NCBI RefSeq assembly: GCF_012927105.1
Contig: NZ_JABBFV010000004.1
Coordinates: forward strand, 186,001-250,000
DNA from: Sphingobium psychrophilum
GTDB lineage: Bacteria; Pseudomonadota; Alphaproteobacteria; Sphingomonadales; Sphingomonadaceae
Length of the DNA: 64,000 bases
Direction: 5' to 3'
Positions within the stretch are counted from its first letter, which is position 1, and each line of letters starts with the position of its first letter. Below the pieces are notes generated by a model. It ran no database searches. It was not told the DNA's origin and saw only the letters and a program-made list of their open reading frames with translations. Shown piece by piece: positions 8,557 through 16,966 of this stretch. Made by a program: the position numbers and the translations under genes.

Positions 8557-9921
8557 ATGACCGATCCCGCCTCTCCTCCCCCTGTCCGCTCCACCGGCTC
8601 CATCAGCCGGCGGATGATCGGCATCGCCGCTTTGTGGATCAGCGTGCTGCTGATCGGCGGCGGCGTGGCGCTGGACCGGGTGCTGAGCGACGCCATCACG
8701 CGCAATTTCGACGACGGCATGAACTATGTCCTGACCGCCATGATCGCGGCGTCGGAAATCGCCCCGGACGGCGAAGTCCTGTTCAATCGCGAACTGGCCG
8801 ACCAGCGCTTCCTCGAACCCAATAGCGGCCTTTATTATCAGGTCAGCGCCAAGGGGCATGAGGACTGGCGCTCCCGCTCGCTCTGGGACCGCGCGCTCAA
8901 GGTGCCGGCGGAACATCATGATCGCCACCTCCACACCTATGACAGCAAGCAATTCCCTGGCGAGGATCTGCGCGTGATGGAGCGCACCGTCGTCCTGCCC
9001 GGCTCCAACACGCGCTGGCTGTTCATGGTCGGCCAGGCACGCGAAGGGCTGGACGCGCAGATCAAGACGCTGCGTTCCACTTTGTTCAAAAGCTTCGCGC
9101 TGCTGGCGCTTGGCCTTTTCGTGCTGGCGAGCCTCCAGACCATCTATGGCCTGCGTCCGCTGCGCAAGGTGCGGCTGGAGATCATCCGTATGCGCGACGG
9201 CCACAAGAGCCGCGTCACCGAACCCATGCCCGCCGAAGTGCTGCCCATGGTCGAGGAATTGAACGCCCTGCTCGCCCATAATGAGCGGCAGGCGGAGGAA
9301 GCGCGCACCCATGCGGGCAATCTCGCCCATGCGCTAAAGACGCCGCTGACGGTCATCATGAACGCGGCGACGGCCAAGGCCCCGGACCTGGGCGACGCCG
9401 TGATCCGCGAAGCGACGACGATGCGCCGGCAGGTCGACCATCATCTTGCCCGCGCCCGCGCCGTCGGCCGACGCGGCGCGGCGCAGAGCCGGGCGGACGT
9501 CTGGGTCAGCCTCACCGCGGTCGAACGCGCCGTCCAGCGCCTCTATCCCGAAGCCCGCGTCGACATGGACGGCGACAGGCAAGCCGCGGTCCGCGTCGAA
9601 CGCCAGGATCTCGACGAAATGCTCGGCAACCTGATCGAAAATGCGGCCAAATATGGTGGCGGCAGCGTCTTCGCCACCGTGGTCGCGCGTGCGGGCGGCA
9701 TGGTGGAAATATTGGTGGAGGATGACGGCATGGGCATCCCCGAAACCGAACGGGTCCGCATCTTCGACCGCGGCGTCCGTCTCGATTCCGGCAAGCCCGG
9801 CACCGGCCTCGGCCTCGCCATCGTCCGCGACGTCGCGGAAATCTATGGCGGCACCGTGGCGCTGGAGGAAAGCGAGGATCTAGGCGGGCTGCTGGTGCGG
9901 CTACGCCTGCCAGCGGCGTGA
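8557..9921 (+). CDS. Membrane sensor histidine kinase (partner of OmpR-type regulator)
   Basis: A 454-residue inner-membrane kinase. One helix near residues 18-40 and another near 180-200 flank a periplasmic sensor domain of about 140 residues. The phosphoacceptor histidine lies in NLAHALKTPLTV, the N box is NLIENAAKYGG, the G1 box DDGMGIPE and the G2 box GTGLGLAIV. The frame is open from 8506, but those first codons are repeat sequence (reading ALRQAQGERI), so I start at the ATG at 8557 (MTDPASPPP). It should phosphorylate the regulator encoded just upstream; the organisation recalls PhoP/PhoQ-like pairs. Confidence 0.92.
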   Translation: MTDPASPPPVRSTGSISRRMIGIAALWISVLLIGGGVALDRVLSDAITRNFDDGMNYVLTAMIAASEIAPDGEVLFNRELADQRFLEPNSGLYYQVSAKGHEDWRSRSLWDRALKVPAEHHDRHLHTYDSKQFPGEDLRVMERTVVLPGSNTRWLFMVGQAREGLDAQIKTLRSTLFKSFALLALGLFVLASLQTIYGLRPLRKVRLEIIRMRDGHKSRVTEPMPAEVLPMVEELNALLAHNERQAEEARTHAGNLAHALKTPLTVIMNAATAKAPDLGDAVIREATTMRRQVDHHLARARAVGRRGAAQSRADVWVSLTAVERAVQRLYPEARVDMDGDRQAAVRVERQDLDEMLGNLIENAAKYGGGSVFATVVARAGGMVEILVEDDGMGIPETERVRIFDRGVRLDSGKPGTGLGLAIVRDVAEIYGGTVALEESEDLGGLLVRLRLPAA

Positions 9922-10041
9922 TTCGGCGTGGCACTGCCGTCTGAACACGGACTCCTCTGCTGCCGCAGTTACATGGGAATGTCTTGGAGCGACCATTTTT
10001 CGTCGCTCAGAGACGGAACGGCAGCGTCCAATAACAGACGT

Positions 10042-10389
10042 TCATGCCCCGTCTTGAGGAAGCCAAGAGGTTCGTGTCGCTGACACCTCTAGGACAGGAA
10101 GGTTACTCATCTGCCTCCAAGGCGTCGATGAGGTATCGTATTCGATCAGGTGATAGCTTCGGCCACAGGTTCGCCAATTGGTGCATGGACACACGTTAGG
10201 CGCTTCATTCCAAGGAAGTTTGGCCAATCGCTGCAATTCGTCCATCGCCTCGGCTTTGCTGCTAAACTCGCCAATCTGTTCGGCATGCAACTCATCTTCT
10301 ACAATAAACATGCCGATGTACCCTGCGTCATTCTCACGGCGACTATACATGAATCTCGCCCAAAAGCCGACAGTCCCCTTCCCACCCAT
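10042..10389 (-). CDS. Small conserved-looking protein of unknown function, low GC
   Basis: I do not recognise a characterised family. From the ATG at 10389 the protein is 115 residues, with GGAGAAG 7 bases upstream; a later ATG at 10350 is possible. The body has an acidic start (MFIVEDELHAEQIGEF), a helix with SKAEAMDELQRLAKLPW, then APNVCPCTNWRTCGRSYHLI with three cysteines that could bind metal, and EYDTSSTPW. Its base composition is clearly lower in GC (close to 50 percent by eye) than neighbours. It is convergent with the kinase gene and divergent from the DUF454 gene. The order of conserved-looking W, C and P residues argues for a true gene. Confidence 0.65.
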   Translation of the reverse strand: MGGKGTVGFWARFMYSRRENDAGYIGMFIVEDELHAEQIGEFSSKAEAMDELQRLAKLPWNEAPNVCPCTNWRTCGRSYHLIEYDTSSTPWRQMSNLPVLEVSATRTSWLPQDGA

Positions 10390-10498
10390 CCCCGCCCTTC
10401 TCCAACCACCGACCACATCCAACTTGCCATCCAACCCCGCAGCTGCGAAGCAATAGCAGCGAAGATCGACCATCCCGCTTCGCCCCGACAGGAGCATC

Positions 10499-10852
10499 AT
10501 GCGGCGGCATTTCTATCTTATCGCAGGATTCCTCTCGATCGGCCTAGGCACGATCGGCGCATTTCTGCCGCTGCTTCCCACCGTCCCCTTCATGATCCTC
10601 GCGGCCTTCTGCTTCGCCCGCTCCAGCCCCCGGCTGGAAGCAAAGCTGCTCGACCACAAGCATTTCGGCCCGCATATTCGGCGCTGGCGGGAACGTGGCG
10701 CGATCAGCCGCCGGGGCAAGAAGGCAGCGCTGGCCGCCTTCGCTTTCAGCGTCGCCCTCGCGCTGATCTTTTCGCCCTTCCCCTGGTTCCTCATCCCCGT
10801 TGCCGCCGCGCTGATCGGCGGCAGCTGGATCTGGACCCGGCCGGAAAGGTAA
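10499..10852 (+). CDS. YbaN (DUF454) family inner-membrane protein
   Basis: A 117-residue membrane protein matching the YbaN/DUF454 family. The N-terminal motif IAGFLSIGLGTIGAFLPLLPTVPFMILAA (seen in two overlapping parts, residues about 7-35) is the family hallmark, followed by CFARSSPRLEAKLLDHKHFGP and the basic segment RWRERGAISRRGKKAAL, then a second helical hairpin. The start at 10499 has AGGAG 4-5 bases upstream. The function of the family is not established. It is a single gene with little room for its own terminator before the PHB depolymerase end. Confidence 0.9.
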   Translation: MRRHFYLIAGFLSIGLGTIGAFLPLLPTVPFMILAAFCFARSSPRLEAKLLDHKHFGPHIRRWRERGAISRRGKKAALAAFAFSVALALIFSPFPWFLIPVAAALIGGSWIWTRPER

Positions 10853-10968
10853 ACAGACAGCGGCGAAGCGACAGCGATGCCTGTGGCTCAGATGTCGGAC
10901 AGTCGCCCGGCACGCAGCATCATCGCCATTAAGCCCTTATCCCGGCCGCCCAGCCCTGCGCCGCGCCG

Positions 10969-12192
10969 TCAATTCATCGCCAGGATCATGTTCCGCACCT
11001 GCGGATAGACCTGCTTTTCCCATTTGCTGCCCGAAAACACGCCATAATGGCCGACGCCGGGCTGAAGATGGTGGCGCTTCAAATGCGGACGCAGCCCGGT
11101 GCACAGGCCATGGGCGGCGGATGTCTGGCCCACGGCACACACATCATCCTTCTCGCCCTCAACAGTCAGCAGCGCCGTGTTGCGGATCGCACCCGGATTG
11201 ACCGGGCGTCCGTGCACCGTCAGTTCGCCCTTCGACAACAAAGTCCGCTGGAACACCTGGTCGACCGTCTCCAGGTAGAATTCCTTGGTCAGGTCCAGGA
11301 CCGCGAAATATTCCTCATAGAAATGCTTGATCTTGTCCGCTTCGACCGTCTTGCCGTCGGCCAGAAGCTGGTACAATTCGCGATGCTGCGACCCGTGCCG
11401 CTCCATGTTCATCGCCATGAACGCCGACAGTTGCAGGAAACCCGGATACACCTCCCGCCCGCGCCCGGGATAACGGAACGGCACCACGGAGATCAAATTC
11501 TCCTCGAACCATTCGATCGGCTTTTCATTGGCCAGGTCGTTGACCACGGTCGGCGCGGCATTGGGGTCGATCGGCCCGCCCATCAGCGTCATCGATCGCG
11601 GTGTCGCCTTGTCCTTGTCCTCCGACATCAGCGCCACGGCGGCCAGCGCGGGCACGCAGGGCTGGCATACCGACACCATATGCGCGCCGGGGCCGATCTG
11701 CTGGAAGAAGCGGATGACATAATCGACATAGTCGTCAAAGCCGAAGCGCCCGGCCTCCAACGGCACATCGCGCGCATTTTTCCAGTCGGTGATGTAGACG
11801 TCATGGTCGCGCAGCAATGTTGCGACCGTGCTGCGCAGCAAGGTGGAAAAATGGCCCGACATCGGCGCGACGACCAGCACCTTGGGCTGGGCCGCCTCGA
11901 CATCGTCCTTGACGAAGTGCAGCAGGTCTCCGAACGGCAGGTCTAGCGCGATTTCCTCGCGCACCGCCACTTCCGCATTGCCGCTGGTGACGGTCATTAT
12001 GTCATAGGCCGGACGCTTGTGCGTCAGCTTCGCGCCCTGGAACACGTCCATCATCGCGAACATGCGCCGCGGCATCGCCCAATCGGCCATCGGTCCCATC
12101 TTGTCGCGCATGCCAAGTGCGATCTGCGCCCCGAACCGTGCTGGCGCCAGCATGTCGTTCCAGGCCTGATAACCACTGTAAAGCATGCGCAT
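10969..12192 (-). CDS. phaZ: Intracellular polyhydroxyalkanoate (PHB) depolymerase
   Basis: A 407-residue alpha/beta hydrolase that breaks down stored poly-3-hydroxybutyrate granules in the cytoplasm. The family-specific nucleophile motif is VSVCQPCVP with a cysteine (about residue 176) in place of the serine of a normal lipase box, as in the PhaZa1-type intracellular enzymes. The acid is expected in LLTVEGEKDDVCA and the histidine in PGVGHYGVF. There is no signal peptide, consistent with an intracellular enzyme. The start MRMLYSGYQAWNDML is typical of the family. The PHA synthase is not in the window. Confidence 0.92.
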   Translation of the reverse strand: MRMLYSGYQAWNDMLAPARFGAQIALGMRDKMGPMADWAMPRRMFAMMDVFQGAKLTHKRPAYDIMTVTSGNAEVAVREEIALDLPFGDLLHFVKDDVEAAQPKVLVVAPMSGHFSTLLRSTVATLLRDHDVYITDWKNARDVPLEAGRFGFDDYVDYVIRFFQQIGPGAHMVSVCQPCVPALAAVALMSEDKDKATPRSMTLMGGPIDPNAAPTVVNDLANEKPIEWFEENLISVVPFRYPGRGREVYPGFLQLSAFMAMNMERHGSQHRELYQLLADGKTVEADKIKHFYEEYFAVLDLTKEFYLETVDQVFQRTLLSKGELTVHGRPVNPGAIRNTALLTVEGEKDDVCAVGQTSAAHGLCTGLRPHLKRHHLQPGVGHYGVFSGSKWEKQVYPQVRNMILAMN

Positions 12193-12319
12193 GATGAGGT
12201 TTGAGCCTTGTCCTGTGTCCGCGAACCGAATCGGTACTCCGATGAAACGCTATACATGCTTTTTATGTTGCGCCGCATCATCATAAATGTGAGGCTGACC
12301 GCAAGCAGGAGGGTATGCC

Positions 12320-12976
12320 ATGGCGATCGCGGAACTCACTCTTTCCAGCAAGAATTATTCCTCCTGGTCGCTACGCGGCTGGCTTTTGTGCCGAATCGCG
12401 GGGTTGCGGGTGGAGGAAAAGACGATCGCGCTCGACGATCCCGAAAACCGCGCCGAACTGCTGCTCCTGTCCCCTTCCGTACTGGTGCCTCGCCTGACGC
12501 ATGAGGGGGCCAGCGTCTGGGACACGCTGGCGATCGCGGAATATCTGCACGAACTCTATCCCAATGTCGGCATGTATCCCGTCGATCGAATCGCCCGCGC
12601 CCATTGCCGGTCGGTGTCGGGGGAAATCCATTCGGGCTTCGCCAATCTGCGCTCCGCCCTGCCGATGAACCTTAAGGTGCGCCACGCGCGCTTCCCGATC
12701 TTTTCCGGAGCAAAGCCCGATATCGACCGAATCGAAACGATCTGGGCCGAATGTCTGGACAGCTATGGCGGCCCCTGGCTGTTCGGCAAGGAACCGACCG
12801 TCGCCGATGCCATGTTCGCACCGGTGGCCCAGCGTTTCCTGACCTATGCCGTCCCACTGTCCGCCCCATCCGCCGCCTATTGCCAGACGATCAACAGCTG
12901 GCCGCTGATGCGCGAATGGATCGACGATGCGCGCAATGAACCGGAAGAGATGGTCGAACTCGAAATCGAGTTCTGA
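12320..12976 (+). CDS. Glutathione S-transferase family protein
   Basis: A 218-residue two-domain GST. The N-terminal thioredoxin fold has SSKNYSSWSLRGWLLCRIAG, where the serine around residue 11-15 is the probable catalytic residue, then VLVPRLTHEG (cis-proline loop) and VWDTLAIAEYLHE (glutathione gamma-glutamyl contact). The C-terminal helical domain includes PWLFGKEPTVADAMFAPVA, the usual N-capping and hydrophobic staple region. RBS CAGGAGG lies 8 bases before the ATG at 12320. The substrate is unknown; it is a single gene diverging from phaZ. Confidence 0.9.
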   Translation: MAIAELTLSSKNYSSWSLRGWLLCRIAGLRVEEKTIALDDPENRAELLLLSPSVLVPRLTHEGASVWDTLAIAEYLHELYPNVGMYPVDRIARAHCRSVSGEIHSGFANLRSALPMNLKVRHARFPIFSGAKPDIDRIETIWAECLDSYGGPWLFGKEPTVADAMFAPVAQRFLTYAVPLSAPSAAYCQTINSWPLMREWIDDARNEPEEMVELEIEF

Positions 12977-13017
12977 ACGCCCTTTCGCCCATCGCCGCAG
13001 CGGGTTAGACCGGCGGG

Positions 13018-14667
13018 ATGATGACACGCATCCTCGCTTTGGCCCTCGGCCTGGCCGCCGCCCTACCCCTCCATGCCCAGACCGATCCCAAGCAGTTGGA
13101 ACAATCGGTCCGCACGCTGGCCTCCGACCTGTTCCAGGGCCGCGCGCCCGGCACCGTGGGGGAGGAACGGACGATCGGCTATATCGTCGCCCGCTTCGAA
13201 CAATTGGGTCTGGAACCCGGCGGCCCGGACGGCCAGTGGGTGCAGACCGTGCCGCTGCTCCACACCCGCCTTGGCCAGGCTGAAACGCTCTCGATCGCGC
13301 AAAATGGTGCGTCCGCGCCCTGGACCTTCGGCCGCCAAGTCTATCTCTCCACTCTCCAGCCCAAGGACAAGGTCGGCGTCGCCAACGCCCCGCTGGTGTT
13401 CGTGGGCTATGGTGTCTCCGCCCCCGAACGCGGCTGGGATGATTTCAAGGGCGTGGACCTGAAGGGCAAAATCGCCGTCTTCCTCATCAACGACCCAGAT
13501 TTCGAGGCGGCCAAGGGCGAAGATTCGTTCGGCAAATTCGGCGGCAAGGCCATGACCTATTATGGCCGCTGGACCTATAAGTTCGAGGAAGCTGCCCGCC
13601 GCGGCGCGATCGGCGCGCTGATCGTCCACGACACGCCGGGCGCGGGCTATGGCTGGAACGTCGTCACCAGCCCCGCTGGCGAAAATTACGATCTGGTCCG
13701 CGCATCCGATAAACTGACCAGCCTCCAGGTGCAGGGCTGGGTCGAGGGTGACGCCGCGCGCACGCTGTTCGCTGGTGCGGGCCTCGATCTCGCCGCGCTG
13801 CGCAAACAGGCGCGATCGGCCAGATTCAAGCCGGTAGAACTAAAAGGCGCGACCTTCTCCGCCGCCTTCCCGGTGACGCAGGAAGTGGTGCAGAGCGCCA
13901 ACGTCCTGGCCCGCATCCCCGGCACCAAGCGCCCGGACGAAACCCTGATGTATGGCGCGCATTGGGACGCCTATGGCAAGGGCGCACCCGATGCGCAGGG
14001 CCGCATCTACCGCGCCGGGGCCAATGACGACGCGCTGGGCATGGCTGGCCTGTTCGAGATCGCCCGCGCCTTCAAGGCGGCCCCCGCACCCGACCGCTCG
14101 ATCGTCTTTGCCGCCTGGACCGCGGAGGAGCGCGGGCTGCTGGGGTCCGAACATTATGCCCAGAACCCGGTCTATCCGATCGACAAGACGGTGGCGAACC
14201 TCACCATCGACGTGCTCCAGACCGCGGGCAAGGCGAAGGACGTCATTCTGATCGGCAAGGGACAGAATGGCCTGGAGGATGACCTGGCAAAATTCGCGGC
14301 GAAGCAGGGCCGCGTCATCACGCAGGAAAGCCTCCCTGAACGCGGCCTCTTCTACCGCGCCGACCATTTCTCCATGGCCAAGCGCGGCGTGCCCGTCCTG
14401 CTGATGATGGGCTTGGCGGGCGCATCCGACCTGGTCGAGGGCGGCCGCCCAGCCGGCCAGGCGTGGATCGATGCCTATACCGGCACATGCTATCACCAGG
14501 CCTGCGACGCCTGGGGACCGGAATGGCAACTGGACGGCGCGGCCCAGGATATCGACCTGATGCGCGACATCGGCCGCGACCTGGCCAATTCGACCCGCTG
14601 GCCGGAATGGAAAGCCGGTTCGGAATTCAAGGCCATCCGCGACAAGAGCGCAGCGGCAAGGAAGTAA
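13018..14667 (+). CDS. M28 family zinc peptidase, exported
   Basis: A 549-residue secreted aminopeptidase-like enzyme. A signal peptide (MMTRILALALGLAAALPLHAQ) precedes a first segment, a PA-type insert (about residues 110-260, with LVFVGYGVSAPERGWDDF and KGKIAVFLIND) and the M28 catalytic domain. Metal ligands are visible in YGAHWDAYGKG, AGANDDALGMAG and AAWTAEERGLLGSEHYA. The family removes N-terminal amino acids or acts on peptides in the periplasm. The gene begins 41 bases after the GST stop but has its own export signal; whether they share a transcript is not clear. The ATG at 13018 gives MMTRIL; the one at 13021 is equally possible. Confidence 0.9.
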   Translation: MMTRILALALGLAAALPLHAQTDPKQLEQSVRTLASDLFQGRAPGTVGEERTIGYIVARFEQLGLEPGGPDGQWVQTVPLLHTRLGQAETLSIAQNGASAPWTFGRQVYLSTLQPKDKVGVANAPLVFVGYGVSAPERGWDDFKGVDLKGKIAVFLINDPDFEAAKGEDSFGKFGGKAMTYYGRWTYKFEEAARRGAIGALIVHDTPGAGYGWNVVTSPAGENYDLVRASDKLTSLQVQGWVEGDAARTLFAGAGLDLAALRKQARSARFKPVELKGATFSAAFPVTQEVVQSANVLARIPGTKRPDETLMYGAHWDAYGKGAPDAQGRIYRAGANDDALGMAGLFEIARAFKAAPAPDRSIVFAAWTAEERGLLGSEHYAQNPVYPIDKTVANLTIDVLQTAGKAKDVILIGKGQNGLEDDLAKFAAKQGRVITQESLPERGLFYRADHFSMAKRGVPVLLMMGLAGASDLVEGGRPAGQAWIDAYTGTCYHQACDAWGPEWQLDGAAQDIDLMRDIGRDLANSTRWPEWKAGSEFKAIRDKSAAARK

Positions 14668-14671
14668 ATCT

Positions 14672-14745
14672 CCGTTCGTTTCGAGCGTAGTCGAGAAACG
14701 CTGGCGCAGGGCTATCCGCTTCTCGACTGCACTTGAAGCGAACGG
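14672..14745. repeat. Dispersed palindromic repeat between convergent genes
   Basis: Arms CCGTTCGTTTCGAGCGTAGT... and ...CTTGAAGCGAACGG form a long imperfect inverted repeat with an inner TCGAGAAACG / CTTCTCGA pair. It sits between the M28 and GH27 stops and could act as a bidirectional terminator. A close copy occurs at 23990-24063. Confidence 0.85.
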
Positions 14746-14749
14746 GCCT

Positions 14750-16108
14750 TTAGCTCAGTCGATAGAGCGCAGCACCATGCGGCGGCAGCACCGCGCTTAC
14801 CCGCTCCGCCTGTTGCCCCAGCGTCTTGCCCGCCCACAGGTCGCGCACCGCAACCGGCCCGCTAATCCCCAGATCGCGCAGCCTGATCCCGACCTCCCGC
14901 GCCTTGTCGCCGGTGTTGAACAGCGCGACATAGAGATCCTCGCCGCCCTGCGCGACTGCGGACCAGACGCGCACGCCATCCTCCACGAAATGCGGGCAAT
15001 TGCCCTCGCTCGCCTGGTTGACCGTCAGCACCTCGCGATTGGTCAGCAGCGCCAGCGTCGCGCTGTCCAGATGCCGCAAATCGCCGCCCATGATGAGCGG
15101 CGACCGCGCGATCGCCCATAGCGTCATCAACGTCTTCTGCTCGTCGGGCGTGAAGCGCGTATCCCGCTCCCCCAGCGCCAGCCGTCCCAGCGGCAACATG
15201 TCGGCGTCCGGCCATGATCCCGGCCCGCGCCAGGGTGTCCAATTCTCCAGCCGGGTGAACTGCGCCTCCAGCATCGCCCAATCGTCCCAGAAATCGTCGG
15301 AGATACGCCACATCTGCGCATATTTGCGGACATGATCGCCCCGGATCACCGGCGTCTCGCCCGGCGACAGGCTCAGCATGATCGGCCGCCCCGTCGCCAT
15401 AATCGCCTTGTGCGCCGCCTCGATCTCCGGCGCATGGGCGTCATAGGGGCGGCTCATATCGTCCATTTTGACGAAATCCACGCCCCAATCGGCATAGAGG
15501 CGGAAGATGCTGTCATAATAGGCCTGCGCGCCCGGCCGCGTCATGTCGACGCCATACATATCCGGGTTCCAAGAGCAGATGCTCGACAGATCGGCGACGT
15601 CGTTTGCGCGATATTGCGTCCCCAGGATCGGCAGGTTCGCCTCCACCGCCGCGCGCGGGATACCGCGCATCACATGGATACCGAACTTCAGGCCAAGCGC
15701 ATGCACCACCTTGGCCAGCGGCGCAAAGCCCTTGCCCCCGGCGCTCGACGGAAACCGATTGGGTGCCGGGATCATCCGGCCATAAGCATCCATGGCCGGC
15801 TTGGGCCTGGCATTATAGGTGTAGCTCGACGCTTCCGGCTCATACCATTGGATATCGACGGTGAAGATGTCGTAGCCGAACGGCAGCAGCTTTTCCGCCA
15901 TGATGGCGGCCGTCTCGCGCGCCTGGGCTTCAGTGATGGTCGTGGCGAAGCTGTTCCAGCTATTCCATCCCATCGGCGGCCGCGGCGCAAGCACGGGCTT
16001 GCCCGGCTCGGCCGCACCCACTGCCCGCGCGACGCTTACCGCCGCCATCCCCGCCATGCCGGCCGCGAACAGATCGCGACGGCTCGTTTCCAATGTCATC
16101 CTCTTCAT
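14750..16108 (-). CDS. Glycoside hydrolase family 27 (alpha-galactosidase type), Tat-exported
   Basis: A 452-residue glycosidase. The N-terminus carries a twin-arginine motif (TSRRDLFAAG) and a hydrophobic stretch, so export in the folded state is likely. Family 27/36-type motifs are PPMGWNSWNSF at the start of the barrel, the nucleophile region VDFVKMDDMS, and the acid/base region WRISDDFWDDW; a C-terminal beta domain with ALFNTGDKAREV follows. Such enzymes remove terminal alpha-galactose or, in some members, alpha-N-acetylgalactosamine or isomalto-linked sugars; the specificity is not readable. It lies close to a GH92 gene, suggesting use of plant or fungal glycans. Confidence 0.9.
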   Translation of the reverse strand: MKRMTLETSRRDLFAAGMAGMAAVSVARAVGAAEPGKPVLAPRPPMGWNSWNSFATTITEAQARETAAIMAEKLLPFGYDIFTVDIQWYEPEASSYTYNARPKPAMDAYGRMIPAPNRFPSSAGGKGFAPLAKVVHALGLKFGIHVMRGIPRAAVEANLPILGTQYRANDVADLSSICSWNPDMYGVDMTRPGAQAYYDSIFRLYADWGVDFVKMDDMSRPYDAHAPEIEAAHKAIMATGRPIMLSLSPGETPVIRGDHVRKYAQMWRISDDFWDDWAMLEAQFTRLENWTPWRGPGSWPDADMLPLGRLALGERDTRFTPDEQKTLMTLWAIARSPLIMGGDLRHLDSATLALLTNREVLTVNQASEGNCPHFVEDGVRVWSAVAQGGEDLYVALFNTGDKAREVGIRLRDLGISGPVAVRDLWAGKTLGQQAERVSAVLPPHGAALYRLS

Positions 16109-16151
16109 TTGTCGGAGTTAATAGAAAGGCCGCGGCAAGATCAAGCCGCAA

Positions 16152-16853
16152 CTAGATCCTTATCCCCGCCAGCCATTCGCCGATCATCGCGCGACCCGCC
16201 GCCACCGCAATCGGGCCGTGCAAGCCATGATCCTCCCGCAGCGCGATCCCGCATTGCTGCGCCACGTCCAGATCGGCCCAGAAATGGGTCAGCCAATCCT
16301 CGAACCGCGGGTCTTCGCCCATCTCGGCATGAAATTGCAACGCCAGCAGGTTTGACCCGCGCCGGAACGCTTGATGCGCATATTTGGACGTCGATGCCAA
16401 CAACTCGACATCGTCGGGCAGGTCGAACGTGTCGCTATGCCAATGCAACACCGGCACATCCACCAGATGCCGCAGCGGCGACGCCGCGCCCGCGCCGTTC
16501 ACGCTGACCGGTGCGAAGCCCAGTTCCATATGGCCACCGGGATAGACCGGCGCGCCCAGCGCCGCCGCGATCATCTGACTACCCAGGCACACGCCCAGCG
16601 TCGGCCGATCGGCCGCCAGCCGCGCGGCCAGCTTGTCGATCTGCATCGGTATCCACGGATGGACGTCCGTTTCATACACCCCCATCGGCCCACCCATCAT
16701 GATCAGCAGGTCGGGATCGCACAGGTTCACGCCCGCGAAATCGGGGCTGGCGACATCGATCCGGTCGATATGATAGCCGGCCGCCTCGATCGGCTGCAAA
16801 TAGCCTGCGGCGCCTTCGCGCGGCACATGTCGGACGATCAATGCTCTCTTCAT
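16152..16853 (-). CDS. Class I glutamine amidotransferase-like protein
   Basis: A 233-residue cytoplasmic protein of the GMP-synthase-like GATase1 group. The nucleophile elbow is TLGVCLGSQ with Cys89; the catalytic histidine and glutamate are in LQFHAEM, where the glutamate is two residues after the histidine as usual. The oxyanion strand is IMMGGPMGVYE. No synthetase domain is attached, so it could act with a partner or be a hydrolase of gamma-glutamyl compounds. It lies between the two glycosidase genes, divergent from GH92. The function remains open. Confidence 0.85.
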   Translation of the reverse strand: MKRALIVRHVPREGAAGYLQPIEAAGYHIDRIDVASPDFAGVNLCDPDLLIMMGGPMGVYETDVHPWIPMQIDKLAARLAADRPTLGVCLGSQMIAAALGAPVYPGGHMELGFAPVSVNGAGAASPLRHLVDVPVLHWHSDTFDLPDDVELLASTSKYAHQAFRRGSNLLALQFHAEMGEDPRFEDWLTHFWADLDVAQQCGIALREDHGLHGPIAVAAGRAMIGEWLAGIRI

Positions 16854-16966
16854 GATCCCCTGTGCTAACCAGCGCGGACGCGCGACGCCAGCCCAGCCTT
16901 TCTTGGGCAGGGAAAATTGCGGCTATCGACTTGGCCGCGCGCCACAGCCATGATTTAACCCACGCC

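Noticed and set aside
10001..10053. GGAAC...CGTT pair after the sensor kinase gene
   Set aside because: The spacer is 19 bases, outside the 16-17 of EcfG promoters, and no plus-strand gene follows at a fitting distance.
14746..14830. tRNA-like string TTTAGCTCAGTCGATAGAGC near the GH27 stop
   Set aside because: The D-arm-like sequence is the antisense of the last GH27 codons. No anticodon arm or T-arm GGTTCGA-type sequence follows at the proper distance, and no acceptor stem closes.
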